Assembly: GCF_034929435.1 (NCBI RefSeq)
Contig: NZ_JAYFUM010000032.1
Span: 1 to 57,138 of the forward strand
Direction of reading: 5' to 3'
Source of the DNA: Arcicella rigui
GTDB lineage: Bacteria; Bacteroidota; Bacteroidia; Cytophagales; Spirosomataceae
DNA: 57,138 bases
In this document: piece by piece, positions 16,644 through 25,379 of the stretch
Layout of the letters: each line of letters opens with the position of its first letter
Position numbering within the stretch: the stretch's first letter is position 1
Made by a program: the position numbers and the translations under genes
Notes under the pieces: model-generated
What the model saw: only the letters and a program-made list of their open reading frames with translations
Database searches by the model: none
Told to the model about the DNA's origin: nothing

Positions 16644-19600
16644 ATGAATATACGCTTTGTACTCATATTGTTGATATATCACAGTTGGCTTACTCCTTCG
16701 TTGGCACAACTGAAATTCAGCCGTATTGGTACACAAGATGGTTTGTCGCAAAGTACGGTTGGAAAGATTTTTCAAGACAAAAAAGGCTTTATCTGGTTTG
16801 CCACTAAAGACGGATTGAACAAGTACGACGGCTACGACTTTAAGGTTTACAGTCATTCGGCTGATAAAAAAAATAGTATCAGCAGTAGCAGTATTACTTG
16901 TATGACCGAAGATACCGATGGTAATTTGTGGGTAGGTACTGCGGACGGTGGTGTAAACAAATTAGATAAAAATACAGGTGGCTTCATTCATTTTACCCAC
17001 GCCGACGACCATACCAATATTAGCTCACTGAATGTCTCTTCTATCGTTGCTACCGACGACAATAAAATCTGGGTTTCTACTTATGGCTATGGTTTATTGT
17101 GTTTTGATAACAAAGAAAATACCATCAAATGGCGGTTGATTGAAACCGAATTGCTAACAACCAACGACGTTTCGATTTTGTATCAAGACAAAAAGAAAAC
17201 ACTTTGGCTGGGTGGGCATTATGGCGTAATTACTTATATCGACAAAAACGATAAAGCCAATTCCATTCGGATTGAAAACCTTTCGCCTCGAAAAAATCAA
17301 ATTACTTGTATTGCAGAAGACCCCAAAGGCAATATTTTACTGGGTACTCGTGGAAATGGGCTTTATCGGCTCAATCCTCTTACGAAAGCTTATACCCAAA
17401 TTTTGTATAACCCTCTGAAAAATAATCATGAAAATATGATTATTAGTTTGGTCTATGATAAAGAAGGCGTACTTTGGGTGGCTACCGACAATGGCGTTTT
17501 TATCATTAAAAATGAAAACTATGCCCAACCTACTTACATTGGCTCGAATCCAGATTCTGAATCAGGGCTTAGTTCACACGCTATCCAATGTGTTTTTGTG
17601 GACAGAGATGATAATGTTTGGATAAGTACTTGGGAGGCAGGTTTGAATGTGTATTACCGACAAAGAAAAAAGTTTACACTTTACAAACACCAACCGACTA
17701 ACTCGAATAGTTTGTTACGCAATAAAGTGACAGCAGTGGCTTGCGAAAGTGATGGAAATAGAGTTTGGATTGGCAGTAATAATGGACTGACTTTATTAGA
17801 CAGAAAGAAAAATACTTTTACACATTATTTCAACAAAGGCATCGTCACGAACAATTATGATGATGTAAACGACCTACTTTATGACAAAGACGGCGATTTG
17901 CTGATTCTTACTTGGGAAGTAGGTTTAAGGATTTTAAGAAAAGGTAGTGGAAGTTTCAGTGCTTATACTTCTGTCAACGAAAACTATAACAAACACCTTA
18001 CTTGTATTGCTCCGTCCAGAAAAGACAAACAATACTGGATTGGTACGCAGGAAGAAGGACTTTTGCTTTTCAATAAACAAACGGGGGCTTTTTCTGATAT
18101 GCCAGTTCTCAACAAAAAAGGAATTTTGCTGGGAATGCACATCAATTCTATTCTGGAAGACGACAAAGGTATTCTTTGGATTGCTACTTTCAATAATGGC
18201 ATTTATTGCTACGATGCTCAAAAGAAAATGATTGTTCACTTCAAAAAGACCAATTTTCAAGGAGCGTTGAGTACGAACCAAATCAATAGAATTTTTCAAG
18301 ATTCGCAGAAAAGAATTTGGATTGGTACAAACGGCGGAGGTTTGAATTTGTATCATCCACAAAGCAAAACCTTTGAAGTATGGGTTGCCAGTAAAGAAAA
18401 TGGTTTGCCAAACAATACTATCAAAGGAATTTTAGAAGACAATCATCATAATTTATGGTTTTCGACCAATCAAGGTATTACTCAATTCAATACTTATAGT
18501 CATACTTTCAAAAGCTTTACCAAAGCAGATGGTTTACAAGGTTCTGAATTTTTATTGAATTCCTTTGCCAAAAATACCAAAGGCGAAATGTTTTTTGGTG
18601 GCACAGAAGGACTCAATATTTTTCATCCTGATAGTCTTTCAGAAAGTAACAAAGCTCCTGTTGTTTACATTACTGGACTTCGTTTGTCAAACCAGTTGGT
18701 AGAGGTAGGCGACAAAGATTCACCTCTCGAAAAAGATATTTCTCAAACAGAAGAATTGGTTTTGAATTCGGACAACAATGTTTTTTCGATAGATTATACC
18801 GCTTTAGATTTTCAAGAATTCAAAAACAATCAGTACCAATATTATTTACAAGGTTTTGATACTTATTGGAATCAAACCAAACAGCGGTCTGCCATTTATA
18901 CCAACTTAAATGCAGGCAGTTATTTGTTCAGAGTAAAAGCGACCAACAACGACGGGGTGTGGAGTCAGACAGAAACTGTACTTCGTATTACGATTTTACC
19001 GCCTTGGTACAAAACTTGGTGGGCTCTTACTTTCTATGCAATCCTAATCGGTTGTGCTTTGTATGCTTTACGAAGAGTGGTACTTATCAGAGAACGTTTG
19101 AAATTAGATTTTCAATTACAAGAAAGAGAAAAAGAACAAATTCAAGAATTAGACCGCTTGAAAACTAATTTCTTTACCAATATTTCACATGAATTCAGAA
19201 CACCACTGACACTGATTATCAGTCCTTTAGAAAAATATTTAACAGAAAACAAAGACATTCCACAGCCGCAACGCAAAAGAACTGAGGCTATTTATCGGAA
19301 TGCCAAACAGTTACAAAAATTAATCAATCAGTTACTCGACCTTTCAAAATTAGAGGCTGGGAAACTTTCGCCTTCTATTACTCAGAACGACATCGTTGAA
19401 TTTTTAGAACAAATCACAGAGTCTTTTAGAAGTTTGGCGGAACAAAAAAATATCGAACTTAGCTTCGAGGCATCTCAACCTTATATTTTAGCGTATTTTG
19501 ATACTGACATTCTTGAAAAAGTAGTGACCAACTTATTGTCGAATGCCTTTAAGTTTTCGGATGCCAATGGATTGATTAAAGTAAAAGTTTCGTTGAATCC

Positions 19601-20744
19601 TGCCGATAACCAGAAAGTAATCATCGAAGTGTCCGACACAGGCATTGGTATCGACGGGAAGCATTTACAAAATGTTTTCAATCGTTTTTACCAAGTTGAC
19701 CAAAAAGATACCAAACGAGAAGTAGTAGGCACAGGCGTAGGCTTGGCATTGTGTAAAGAATTGATAGAAGTGCATCGTGGAGAAGTATTGGTAAGTAGCA
19801 GAATTGGCTTAGGAAGTACTTTTACGATACATTTACCTATCGACAAAAATGCCTTTGATAGTAGTTGGATTCAAGAAAGTACCAATGAAATTCAGCCGAT
19901 TTTAGTGCCAATAACCAATAGTACTTCTGCAACGAACGAAGCGGTACTTCCGAAAAAAGATGCTCCAATTTTGCTAATTGCCGAAGACAACGACGATTTA
20001 AGAAATTATATCAAGGAAATATTCGCTAATAATTTCAATATTTTAGAGGCAAACAATGGGAAAAAAGCTTTGGAAATTGCTAATGAACAAGTACCTGATT
20101 TGATTATTTCCGACTGGATTATGCCAGAAATGACTGGTGGCGACCTTTGTAAAGCACTGAAAACAAACCAAAGTACCAGTCATATTCCTGTGATTATTCT
20201 TACGTCAAGAAGTAGCCATGAAAGCAAACTTTTAGGACTTGAAATCGGGGCGGATGATTATATCACTAAGCCATTCAATGCCAGTTTGTTAGAAGCAAGA
20301 GTAAAGAATTTATTAGAAAACAGACGAAACCTAAGAGAAAGATTCAGTACCGAAACCAAGCTGAATCCAAAGGAAATTACTTTGAATGCTGCCGACGAAC
20401 ATTTTATAGAAAAAGCCGTTAGAATTATTGAAGAAAACATTACCAATTCTGCTTTAGATATTGCCTTTTTGGAAAGGGAACTAAACATGAGTACGATGCA
20501 GTTGTATCGTAAATTGAAAAGCTTGACTAATTTTTCTGGTAATGAATTCATTAAAAATGTACGCTTGAAAAAAGCAGTACAATTGTTGGAAAGCGAAAAC
20601 TATTCTATTGCCGAAGTAGCCTATAAAGTTGGTTTCAACGACCCATCGTACTTCACTCGTATTTTCAAAAAAGAATTTGGCAAGTCGCCTTCCGAGTATT
20701 TAGATAAAACTATTTACAAAGAACATATCAAAAGAAATAATTGA
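16644..20744 (+). CDS. Hybrid two-component system sensor/regulator (HTCS)
   Basis: A 1366-residue one-protein signalling system. In order: signal peptide (1-21), periplasmic propeller repeats (about 25-690; for example GFIWFATKDGLNKYDGYDF, GNLWVGTADGG, RIWIGTNGGG), a Y_Y_Y domain (about 715-785), a membrane segment (about 795-815, TFYAILIGCALYAL), HisKA with the phospho-accepting histidine at about 849 (NISHEFRTPLT), HATPase (DTGIGI, GTGVGLALCK), receiver with phospho-acceptor aspartate at about 1156 (IISDWIMPEM) and AraC-type HTH at the end (YKVGFNDPSYFTRIFKKEFG). All key residues appear present. Relatives usually control polysaccharide-use genes, but no SusC/SusD or glycosidase genes are in this window, so the target lies elsewhere. 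Confidence 0.95.
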   Translation: MNIRFVLILLIYHSWLTPSLAQLKFSRIGTQDGLSQSTVGKIFQDKKGFIWFATKDGLNKYDGYDFKVYSHSADKKNSISSSSITCMTEDTDGNLWVGTADGGVNKLDKNTGGFIHFTHADDHTNISSLNVSSIVATDDNKIWVSTYGYGLLCFDNKENTIKWRLIETELLTTNDVSILYQDKKKTLWLGGHYGVITYIDKNDKANSIRIENLSPRKNQITCIAEDPKGNILLGTRGNGLYRLNPLTKAYTQILYNPLKNNHENMIISLVYDKEGVLWVATDNGVFIIKNENYAQPTYIGSNPDSESGLSSHAIQCVFVDRDDNVWISTWEAGLNVYYRQRKKFTLYKHQPTNSNSLLRNKVTAVACESDGNRVWIGSNNGLTLLDRKKNTFTHYFNKGIVTNNYDDVNDLLYDKDGDLLILTWEVGLRILRKGSGSFSAYTSVNENYNKHLTCIAPSRKDKQYWIGTQEEGLLLFNKQTGAFSDMPVLNKKGILLGMHINSILEDDKGILWIATFNNGIYCYDAQKKMIVHFKKTNFQGALSTNQINRIFQDSQKRIWIGTNGGGLNLYHPQSKTFEVWVASKENGLPNNTIKGILEDNHHNLWFSTNQGITQFNTYSHTFKSFTKADGLQGSEFLLNSFAKNTKGEMFFGGTEGLNIFHPDSLSESNKAPVVYITGLRLSNQLVEVGDKDSPLEKDISQTEELVLNSDNNVFSIDYTALDFQEFKNNQYQYYLQGFDTYWNQTKQRSAIYTNLNAGSYLFRVKATNNDGVWSQTETVLRITILPPWYKTWWALTFYAILIGCALYALRRVVLIRERLKLDFQLQEREKEQIQELDRLKTNFFTNISHEFRTPLTLIISPLEKYLTENKDIPQPQRKRTEAIYRNAKQLQKLINQLLDLSKLEAGKLSPSITQNDIVEFLEQITESFRSLAEQKNIELSFEASQPYILAYFDTDILEKVVTNLLSNAFKFSDANGLIKVKVSLNPADNQKVIIEVSDTGIGIDGKHLQNVFNRFYQVDQKDTKREVVGTGVGLALCKELIEVHRGEVLVSSRIGLGSTFTIHLPIDKNAFDSSWIQESTNEIQPILVPITNSTSATNEAVLPKKDAPILLIAEDNDDLRNYIKEIFANNFNILEANNGKKALEIANEQVPDLIISDWIMPEMTGGDLCKALKTNQSTSHIPVIILTSRSSHESKLLGLEIGADDYITKPFNASLLEARVKNLLENRRNLRERFSTETKLNPKEITLNAADEHFIEKAVRIIEENITNSALDIAFLERELNMSTMQLYRKLKSLTNFSGNEFIKNVRLKKAVQLLESENYSIAEVAYKVGFNDPSYFTRIFKKEFGKSPSEYLDKTIYKEHIKRNN

Positions 20745-20804
20745 GCTTAAAAATTTACGTTAGACATCATAACGGATTAAGGCTGCACGGGATTGTAAAA
20801 CTGT

Positions 20805-20900
20805 TGCTTTCGGATTTCTGATGTCAGATTTTGGCTTTATTCAACTACTTCTTGTGACGTATTTTATTAAATTTTGTCCGAAATCAGAAATTCCTATTCT
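20805..20900. repeat. Reiterated-word repeat (TTTCGGATTTCTGA type)
   Basis: Downstream of the hybrid sensor gene, 20810-20845 reads as repeats of CTTTCGGATTTCTGATGTCAG and a partial complement (TCCGAAATCAGAAATTCC) follows at about 20877-20894. It forms an imperfect long hairpin and belongs to the same word family as 33795-33904, 45793-45947 and 54490-54710. Confidence 0.55.
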
Positions 20901-20970
20901 AAAATAGCCTTTATACTTTCTCGTACAGTACTAACAACGATTAAAAAATTGCCTACAATATTTTAACCAA

Positions 20971-21717
20971 ATGCCAATGAATAGCATAAAAAAGCCAATT
21001 TTCCTCTTTTTGATTTACTTGCAATGTACTTTACCTGCTTTTTCACAAGAAAGAGATTCTACTTTTCGTAAACTAACTGTCAAACAACTAATCGTCCCAG
21101 CGGCTTTACTTTCGGGTGGCTACTTGCTCAAGAGTTTAAGTTTGAAACAAGAGCAATTAGAATGGCACGATAAATACTACAAAGATTTAAAAACCAATGT
21201 TGATGATTTTATTCAATATGCTCCACACGTAGCAGTTATAGGACTTGATTTAGTGGGCGTAAAAGCCAAACATAGTTTTGGTGACCGTATGGGTGTATTA
21301 TTTATCGGTGCAGCCGTAATGTCGGGAACAGTTTTTAGTTTGAAACATACCACAAAAGTACTTCGCCCTGATCTTTCAGGTCAAGATTCATTTCCGTCTG
21401 GACATACAGCCAATGCCTTTTTCGGAGCAACCGTTTTAGCCCAAGAATATAACGACGAAAGTATTTGGTACGGCGTAGGAGCTTATACCATAGCTACCAC
21501 CACAGGTGCTTTAAGAGTTATGAATAATCGACACTGGTTTTCGGATGTAGTAGTTGGGGCAGGAGTGGGGATACTTTCGGCAAAAGCGGCTTATGTAATT
21601 TATCCGTGGTTGAAAGAAAAATTAGGCAAGAAATCGCCAAACACACAACAAAAAATCACTTTCACACCCGTATATGATGGTAGAACGCTTGGGGGCAATT
21701 TGGTGATTGGGTTTTAA
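20971..21717 (+). CDS. PAP2-family phosphatase, exported
   Basis: A 248-residue membrane-associated or periplasmic acid phosphatase of the PAP2 type. An N-terminal signal peptide is visible (KKPIFLFLIYLQCTLPAFSQE). The three family motifs are present: KHTTKVLRP, FPSGHTANAF with the catalytic-acid histidine, and RVMNNRHWFSDVVVG with the nucleophile histidine and aspartate. Such enzymes remove phosphate from lipid phosphates, including undecaprenyl pyrophosphate in envelope recycling; the actual substrate is not readable. An in-frame ATG at 20977 is an alternative start. It shares a bidirectional terminator with the convergent gene. Confidence 0.88.
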   Translation: MPMNSIKKPIFLFLIYLQCTLPAFSQERDSTFRKLTVKQLIVPAALLSGGYLLKSLSLKQEQLEWHDKYYKDLKTNVDDFIQYAPHVAVIGLDLVGVKAKHSFGDRMGVLFIGAAVMSGTVFSLKHTTKVLRPDLSGQDSFPSGHTANAFFGATVLAQEYNDESIWYGVGAYTIATTTGALRVMNNRHWFSDVVVGAGVGILSAKAAYVIYPWLKEKLGKKSPNTQQKITFTPVYDGRTLGGNLVIGF

Positions 21718-21722
21718 AAAAA

Positions 21723-21762
21723 TAGCCTTGTCAAATTTAAAACTTGACAAGGCTAATTTTTT
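21723..21762. terminator. Bidirectional intrinsic terminator
   Basis: A perfect 12-bp stem (21723-21734 TAGCCTTGTCAA with 21744-21755) with a 9-nt loop, followed by a T run on the plus strand and preceded by an A run that gives a T run on the minus strand. It serves the convergent PAP2 and nuclease-like genes. Confidence 0.85.
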
Positions 21763-21763
21763 G

Positions 21764-22765
21764 CTACAATTCCTCTTTCTTCCCTTTTCTCGCCTGCAAC
21801 AATTCCTGTTTAATCAATTCATTCTTTTTCCAAGCTTTGATGGCGGCTTTGAATTTGGCTTTATCTTCTTTTGAAGTATTTTCAAGGTCGGATAAATCTG
21901 GTTTTCCTCCATTTACCCAAGCAGTGTACCAGAAATCTGCGGTACATCTACTCGATGCCAAAAGTCTTTCGTTGACGGTATTTCCTAAGCGTTCGCCATA
22001 AGCTTTTACAAATTCTGGCGAAAAGTTTTTTCTCATTTGTCCAAATCGCTCCGAACGTTTAAACTTTTTGTCTTCTGTAAAGCCAACACTTGCATTGATT
22101 TCTTCTTTGAAAACGCCATCCAATAATTGATTGGTCTCTTTGATTTCTTTCCAAATCTCTGCCAAAGGATTTTTAATATACTTCGCCTTGTGTTTTGTGT
22201 AAAGATTATAGCTTTCAAGGTTTAGTTCGGGTACTCCTGTTTCCCAAAGTGCGTGAAGCCCTTTTTGGTTAGTCAATTGTCCGTCGTAATTATAACTTGT
22301 ATGCAAAGGCACGTGAGCATCCGAGATATAATGCCCCAAATCGGCAGCGTAAAACAAAATACTGTCTTTCATTTTATTGCGGAAAGCATTTGTCAGTTTT
22401 TCTTGTACTTCTACAATTACCCAAGGTACAGTGCCATACTTTTTTAGCGTATCGGCTGAATATTTTTTTACTGCCGAATCCCAATCTTGTGGAATTTCTT
22501 TCAAAGGCTCTTTCCCAAAAATAGGAGCGTCTAAGTCGATAAAATGTTTCGGAGCTTCTGTTTTATCAGTATTTCTACGAACATCCGGACGAACAGAGTT
22601 GTAAACCATGTAGTCTTCGTTTTTCATAAAAAAAGTAGATAATTTCTTGGGCAAAGCATAAGCCGAAATCTGATGGATTGTTTTATGAACTAAAAATCCC
22701 CAAGAGCCAAGGCCCAACAGAATTATCATTGCAAAAAGGAGTCTAAATTGTGATAGTTTGTTCAT
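21764..22765 (-). CDS. Exported S1/P1-nuclease- or phospholipase-C-like zinc protein
   Basis: A 333-residue protein with an N-terminal hydrophobic signal (FRLLFAMIILLGLGSWGF). The pattern matches the zinc-dependent phospholipase C/P1 nuclease fold: a tryptophan and histidine close to the mature N-terminus (SWGFLVHKTIHQIS), RPDVRR...KHFIDLD near 60-80, and AADLGHYISDAHVPLH followed by GLHALWETG (about 145-185), which supply the three-zinc ligands. Members hydrolyse single-stranded nucleic acids, 3'-nucleotides or phospholipids; which one is unclear. It acts outside the inner membrane. The C-terminus is lysine-rich and lacks a sorting domain. Confidence 0.78.
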   Translation of the reverse strand: MNKLSQFRLLFAMIILLGLGSWGFLVHKTIHQISAYALPKKLSTFFMKNEDYMVYNSVRPDVRRNTDKTEAPKHFIDLDAPIFGKEPLKEIPQDWDSAVKKYSADTLKKYGTVPWVIVEVQEKLTNAFRNKMKDSILFYAADLGHYISDAHVPLHTSYNYDGQLTNQKGLHALWETGVPELNLESYNLYTKHKAKYIKNPLAEIWKEIKETNQLLDGVFKEEINASVGFTEDKKFKRSERFGQMRKNFSPEFVKAYGERLGNTVNERLLASSRCTADFWYTAWVNGGKPDLSDLENTSKEDKAKFKAAIKAWKKNELIKQELLQARKGKKEEL

Positions 22766-22784
22766 GAACTTTTTGTTGATGAGG

Positions 22785-22865
22785 TTTGAATTGTGAATTA
22801 TAAATTATGAGTTGTGAATTATGAATTACGACTTGTGAATCAAGAAAAATATTATAAGTATTTGA
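22785..22865. repeat. Reiterated-word repeat (GTGAATTATGAATTA type)
   Basis: The spacer upstream of the nuclease-like gene consists of variants of TTGTGAATTATGAATTA repeated about every 10-12 bp. The same words appear at 39985-40062 and 53158-53195. Confidence 0.5.
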
Positions 22866-22898
22866 TAATTAGAATATTGAAAAACTAATCGCCAATCA

Positions 22899-23381
22899 CT
22901 ATTTACCAATTACTCCTAATAAATCTAACTCAAAGTACAATACTTCGCTCAATGGATTATAGACATAAGCCGAAGTTTCTTTGAAGCCGAACGAACGATA
23001 AAGTGAAATGGCTTCCGTCAGGCTGGTAATAGTATCTAATTTCATGGTTTGATATTCAGCCTTTTTGGCAAAAGCGATAAGCTCTTCTACTAACTTTCTG
23101 CCAATTTTTTCACCTCTGGCAGAAGGTTTTACATACAAACGTTTCATTTCACAAACGCCTTCACCGATTGGTTTTAGTGCCACACAGCCAATCACTTCTT
23201 CGTCTTTTTTGGCTAAAATGATACAGCCTTTTGGCGGAGCATACACCGACGAAAGACTTTGTATTTCTTTTTCAAAGTTCTGAAAACATAAATCAATCTT
23301 CAAAAAATCAGCATATTCAATGAAAATTTTTCTTACTTCTTCCAATTCCGAAGCCGTGTATTTTACATAATGAAATTGCAT
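22899..23381 (-). CDS. GNAT-family N-acetyltransferase
   Basis: A 160-residue acetyl-CoA-dependent acetyltransferase. Motif A with the acetyl-CoA pyrophosphate loop is visible as RLYVKPSARGEKIGRKLVEEL (about residues 86-106), followed by the TMKLDTITSLTEAISLYRSFGF motif B. I start at 23381 (MQFHYVKYT); the frame is open further up, but the added residues (CNFIPKSNKRFSFNFFYLRL) look non-coding and overlap the neighbouring gene's promoter. The substrate is unknown. It diverges from the ferritin-like gene. Confidence 0.85.
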   Translation of the reverse strand: MQFHYVKYTASELEEVRKIFIEYADFLKIDLCFQNFEKEIQSLSSVYAPPKGCIILAKKDEEVIGCVALKPIGEGVCEMKRLYVKPSARGEKIGRKLVEELIAFAKKAEYQTMKLDTITSLTEAISLYRSFGFKETSAYVYNPLSEVLYFELDLLGVIGK

Positions 23382-23440
23382 ATTTGTAGTTTTATGATGA
23401 AATAATCGAAGATAAAAAAAATTGAATGAAAATCGCTTAT

Positions 23441-23448
23441 TACTTTTG
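23441..23448 (+). promoter_or_regulatory. -7 promoter element of the ferritin-like gene
   Basis: TACTTTTG, a full match to TAnnTTTG, only 3 bp before the ATG at 23452, with a TTG at 23422-23424. The message would be nearly leaderless if translation starts at that ATG. Confidence 0.45.
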
Positions 23449-23451
23449 GGT

Positions 23452-24069
23452 ATGAAATTACAAGAAATATTCCGAAACATTATTGCCACGGACTCGCTTC
23501 ATGCACGATTCCTGAACACGCTCTCTTTAATGGAGAATACTGGGGCAAGAAAAATATCAGCTTCCGAAGATAAAACAAAGGTTTCTTATATCGTATTGAA
23601 ACACGCTGCCGAAGAAGCTCGCCACGCTTTTTATTTGAAAAAGCAAATCCAAAAAGTGGGAAAAATTGAAGATTTTCCAAGCTACGAAAACGCTTACTTG
23701 GTTGCTCCTTTTGCCAGTTATACCTACTTACATTCGTTAGATATTCATGTTTGTAGATATTTGAAGCAAGAATTGAAACTTTCGGGTAATGCTTTGAAGT
23801 ACGCCGCTTATTTATTGGTTACTTATGCGATTGAAGTAAGAGCCGACGAATTGTATCCTGCTTATCAAGAGGCTTTGGATGAAGTTTCTTCTAAAGTAAA
23901 CATGAAATCTATCATTGTAGAAGAAGAAGGACATTTGGCAGAGATGATTGTGCAACTCAAGGAGTTTTCTCCAGAATGGGAAAAACACGCACAAGTAGCC
24001 TGCGATATTGAAAAGAATTTATTCGAGCAATGGATTGTTTCTATTGGGACTGAGTTGGGATTAAGCTAA
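23452..24069 (+). CDS. Ferritin-like fold protein
   Basis: A 205-residue mostly helical protein. It shows metal-ligand patterns of the ferritin/rubrerythrin fold: HAAEEARHAFYLKKQ (about residues 53-67) and IIVEEEGHLAEM (about 160-171), each an ExxH-like pair. They are consistent with a di-iron site, but the exact ligand set cannot be confirmed by eye. I start at 23452 (MKLQEIFRN), just after a strong -7 element, rather than at the upstream in-frame ATG at 23422. No signal peptide. Function unknown beyond the fold. Confidence 0.7.
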   Translation: MKLQEIFRNIIATDSLHARFLNTLSLMENTGARKISASEDKTKVSYIVLKHAAEEARHAFYLKKQIQKVGKIEDFPSYENAYLVAPFASYTYLHSLDIHVCRYLKQELKLSGNALKYAAYLLVTYAIEVRADELYPAYQEALDEVSSKVNMKSIIVEEEGHLAEMIVQLKEFSPEWEKHAQVACDIEKNLFEQWIVSIGTELGLS

Positions 24070-24159
24070 TAGCTATGAGCCTTGAGCTGTCAGCTTTGAG
24101 CAATGAGCTTTTTTAATTTTAGGCTCATAGCTCAAAGCTCACTGCTCAAGGCTACCAGC
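24070..24159. repeat. Reiterated-word intergenic repeat (AGCT type), long hairpin
   Basis: The whole spacer between the convergent ferritin-like and sensor-only genes. The left half reads AGCTATGAGCCTTGAGCTGT and so on; the right half reads GGCTCATAGCTCAAAGCTC and is its approximate complement, separated by TTTTTTAATTTTA. It probably serves as a bidirectional terminator. Confidence 0.7.
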
Positions 24160-24972
24160 TCACAACGAATTTCTCTGAATAAACAAAAATGAATTTCTGA
24201 TGTGTTCTTTTTTACCACTCAGAATTAAATCGGCAGCATTTTTTCCTAATTGAAAATGGTCTGTTGACACTACCGTAATTCCTCCAGAAAGTACTTCTTT
24301 GATTGGCGTTTCATTGTAAGATACAATGCCTACATCTTCACCAATATTCATTTTCTTATTTTTACAATACCCAAGTGCTTCCGCCAAATAGCGTTCTGAA
24401 AGAATCAAATATGCTTCTTTTGGGCGAATGGTTTCTTCCATCACTTCATTATAAACATTACATTTTAGATTATTCTCTTTGGCAAAACGACTGAGTCCTT
24501 CCGAGACATAATCCGCATTGGCATAATGTTCCTGTACAATACAATTTAGTGTATTGTACTTCAAGATTAATTCTTTCGCTTTTTGCAAAGCTTCATAAAT
24601 ATCTTGTTCAAAATCCTGATACACGCAGGCGTATTTTCCTTTGATAAACTCATTGCGTTTTTCTAAAAGCAATAATTTATCCTTCGGAATACTATTGACA
24701 GTTTTCAAGAAATCTTCGTTCGGATGATTCGCATGGAGCATAAAAGCAAAGTAATCGTACTGGCTCAATTTATCTTTTATTACCTTCTCGAAATGGTAGG
24801 CGTTTTGGGTGCTGAACTGGTGAATGTACAAATCTACCGTAGCAAGCCCGCCAATTTTGTCCATGAAACCATCATAGATTTCATGTTTGAAATCATTAAG
24901 CCTGCTGAAAACAAGGAGTATTTTCAGTGTTTTTTGTTGGCTGTCCATCTGCGATTTGGTAATTGGTTTCAT
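24160..24972 (-). CDS. LacI-type sensor domain without DNA-binding domain
   Basis: A 270-residue protein that consists only of a periplasmic-binding-like sensor domain (LKILLVFSRLNDFKHEIYDG ... VGIVSYNETPIKEVLSGGI ... STDHFQLGKNAADLIL). It lines up with residues 90-342 of the divergent GntR/sensor protein at 25380, sharing the frame VGxxSxNxxxxKEVLxGGI and a C-terminal RxSL. The winged-helix DNA-binding part is missing: the protein starts where the linker would be, and no remnant of it is seen in the 407 bp upstream. It may be a broken regulator, or a stand-alone sensor that pairs with its neighbour. The ligand, probably a sugar in this family, is unknown. Confidence 0.75.
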   Translation of the reverse strand: MKPITKSQMDSQQKTLKILLVFSRLNDFKHEIYDGFMDKIGGLATVDLYIHQFSTQNAYHFEKVIKDKLSQYDYFAFMLHANHPNEDFLKTVNSIPKDKLLLLEKRNEFIKGKYACVYQDFEQDIYEALQKAKELILKYNTLNCIVQEHYANADYVSEGLSRFAKENNLKCNVYNEVMEETIRPKEAYLILSERYLAEALGYCKNKKMNIGEDVGIVSYNETPIKEVLSGGITVVSTDHFQLGKNAADLILSGKKEHIRNSFLFIQRNSL

Positions 24973-25379
24973 CTATGAGTTTGTTTTTGAACTAATAAGA
25001 AACAATTAACTTATTCCCTCCGAAGTAAATATCCTGCTTTGCACCGTCACCCAAAAACAGGTCATAACAGGACACAAATCGCTAAAAAATGCGATTTTGC
25101 AATATTTGTACCAGTATTTGTAAGTTTAGTCCTAACGCTTTTATCGAATTTAGATATAACTTTACAGAACAGTTAATGTACTTTTTCAATATAAAATTAA
25201 ACTAATTGAATGATATTGTATATATTAGTCATTCAAAGCTTATACGGTTGGTTGAAATGCGAAATTGTACTGAAAACTGACTTAATCCTTTAACTATGAA
25301 CCCGAAGGAGATAATTTTTAAACAAATATTATTACCTGCTATTCCCTAATTCAAAATCCAATTTTATCCAATTAAGTAA
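24973..25379. promoter_or_regulatory. Divergent regulator intergenic region with candidate operator
   Basis: 407 bp with no gene between two divergent related regulators. It holds a 7-bp inverted repeat (25076-25082 AAATCGC, 25091-25097 GCGATTT, 8-bp spacer) next to two direct copies of TATTTGTA 12 bp apart at about 25103-25122. These are candidate binding sites for the GntR-type protein (inference). No full TAnnTTTG element was found toward either gene. Confidence 0.35.
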
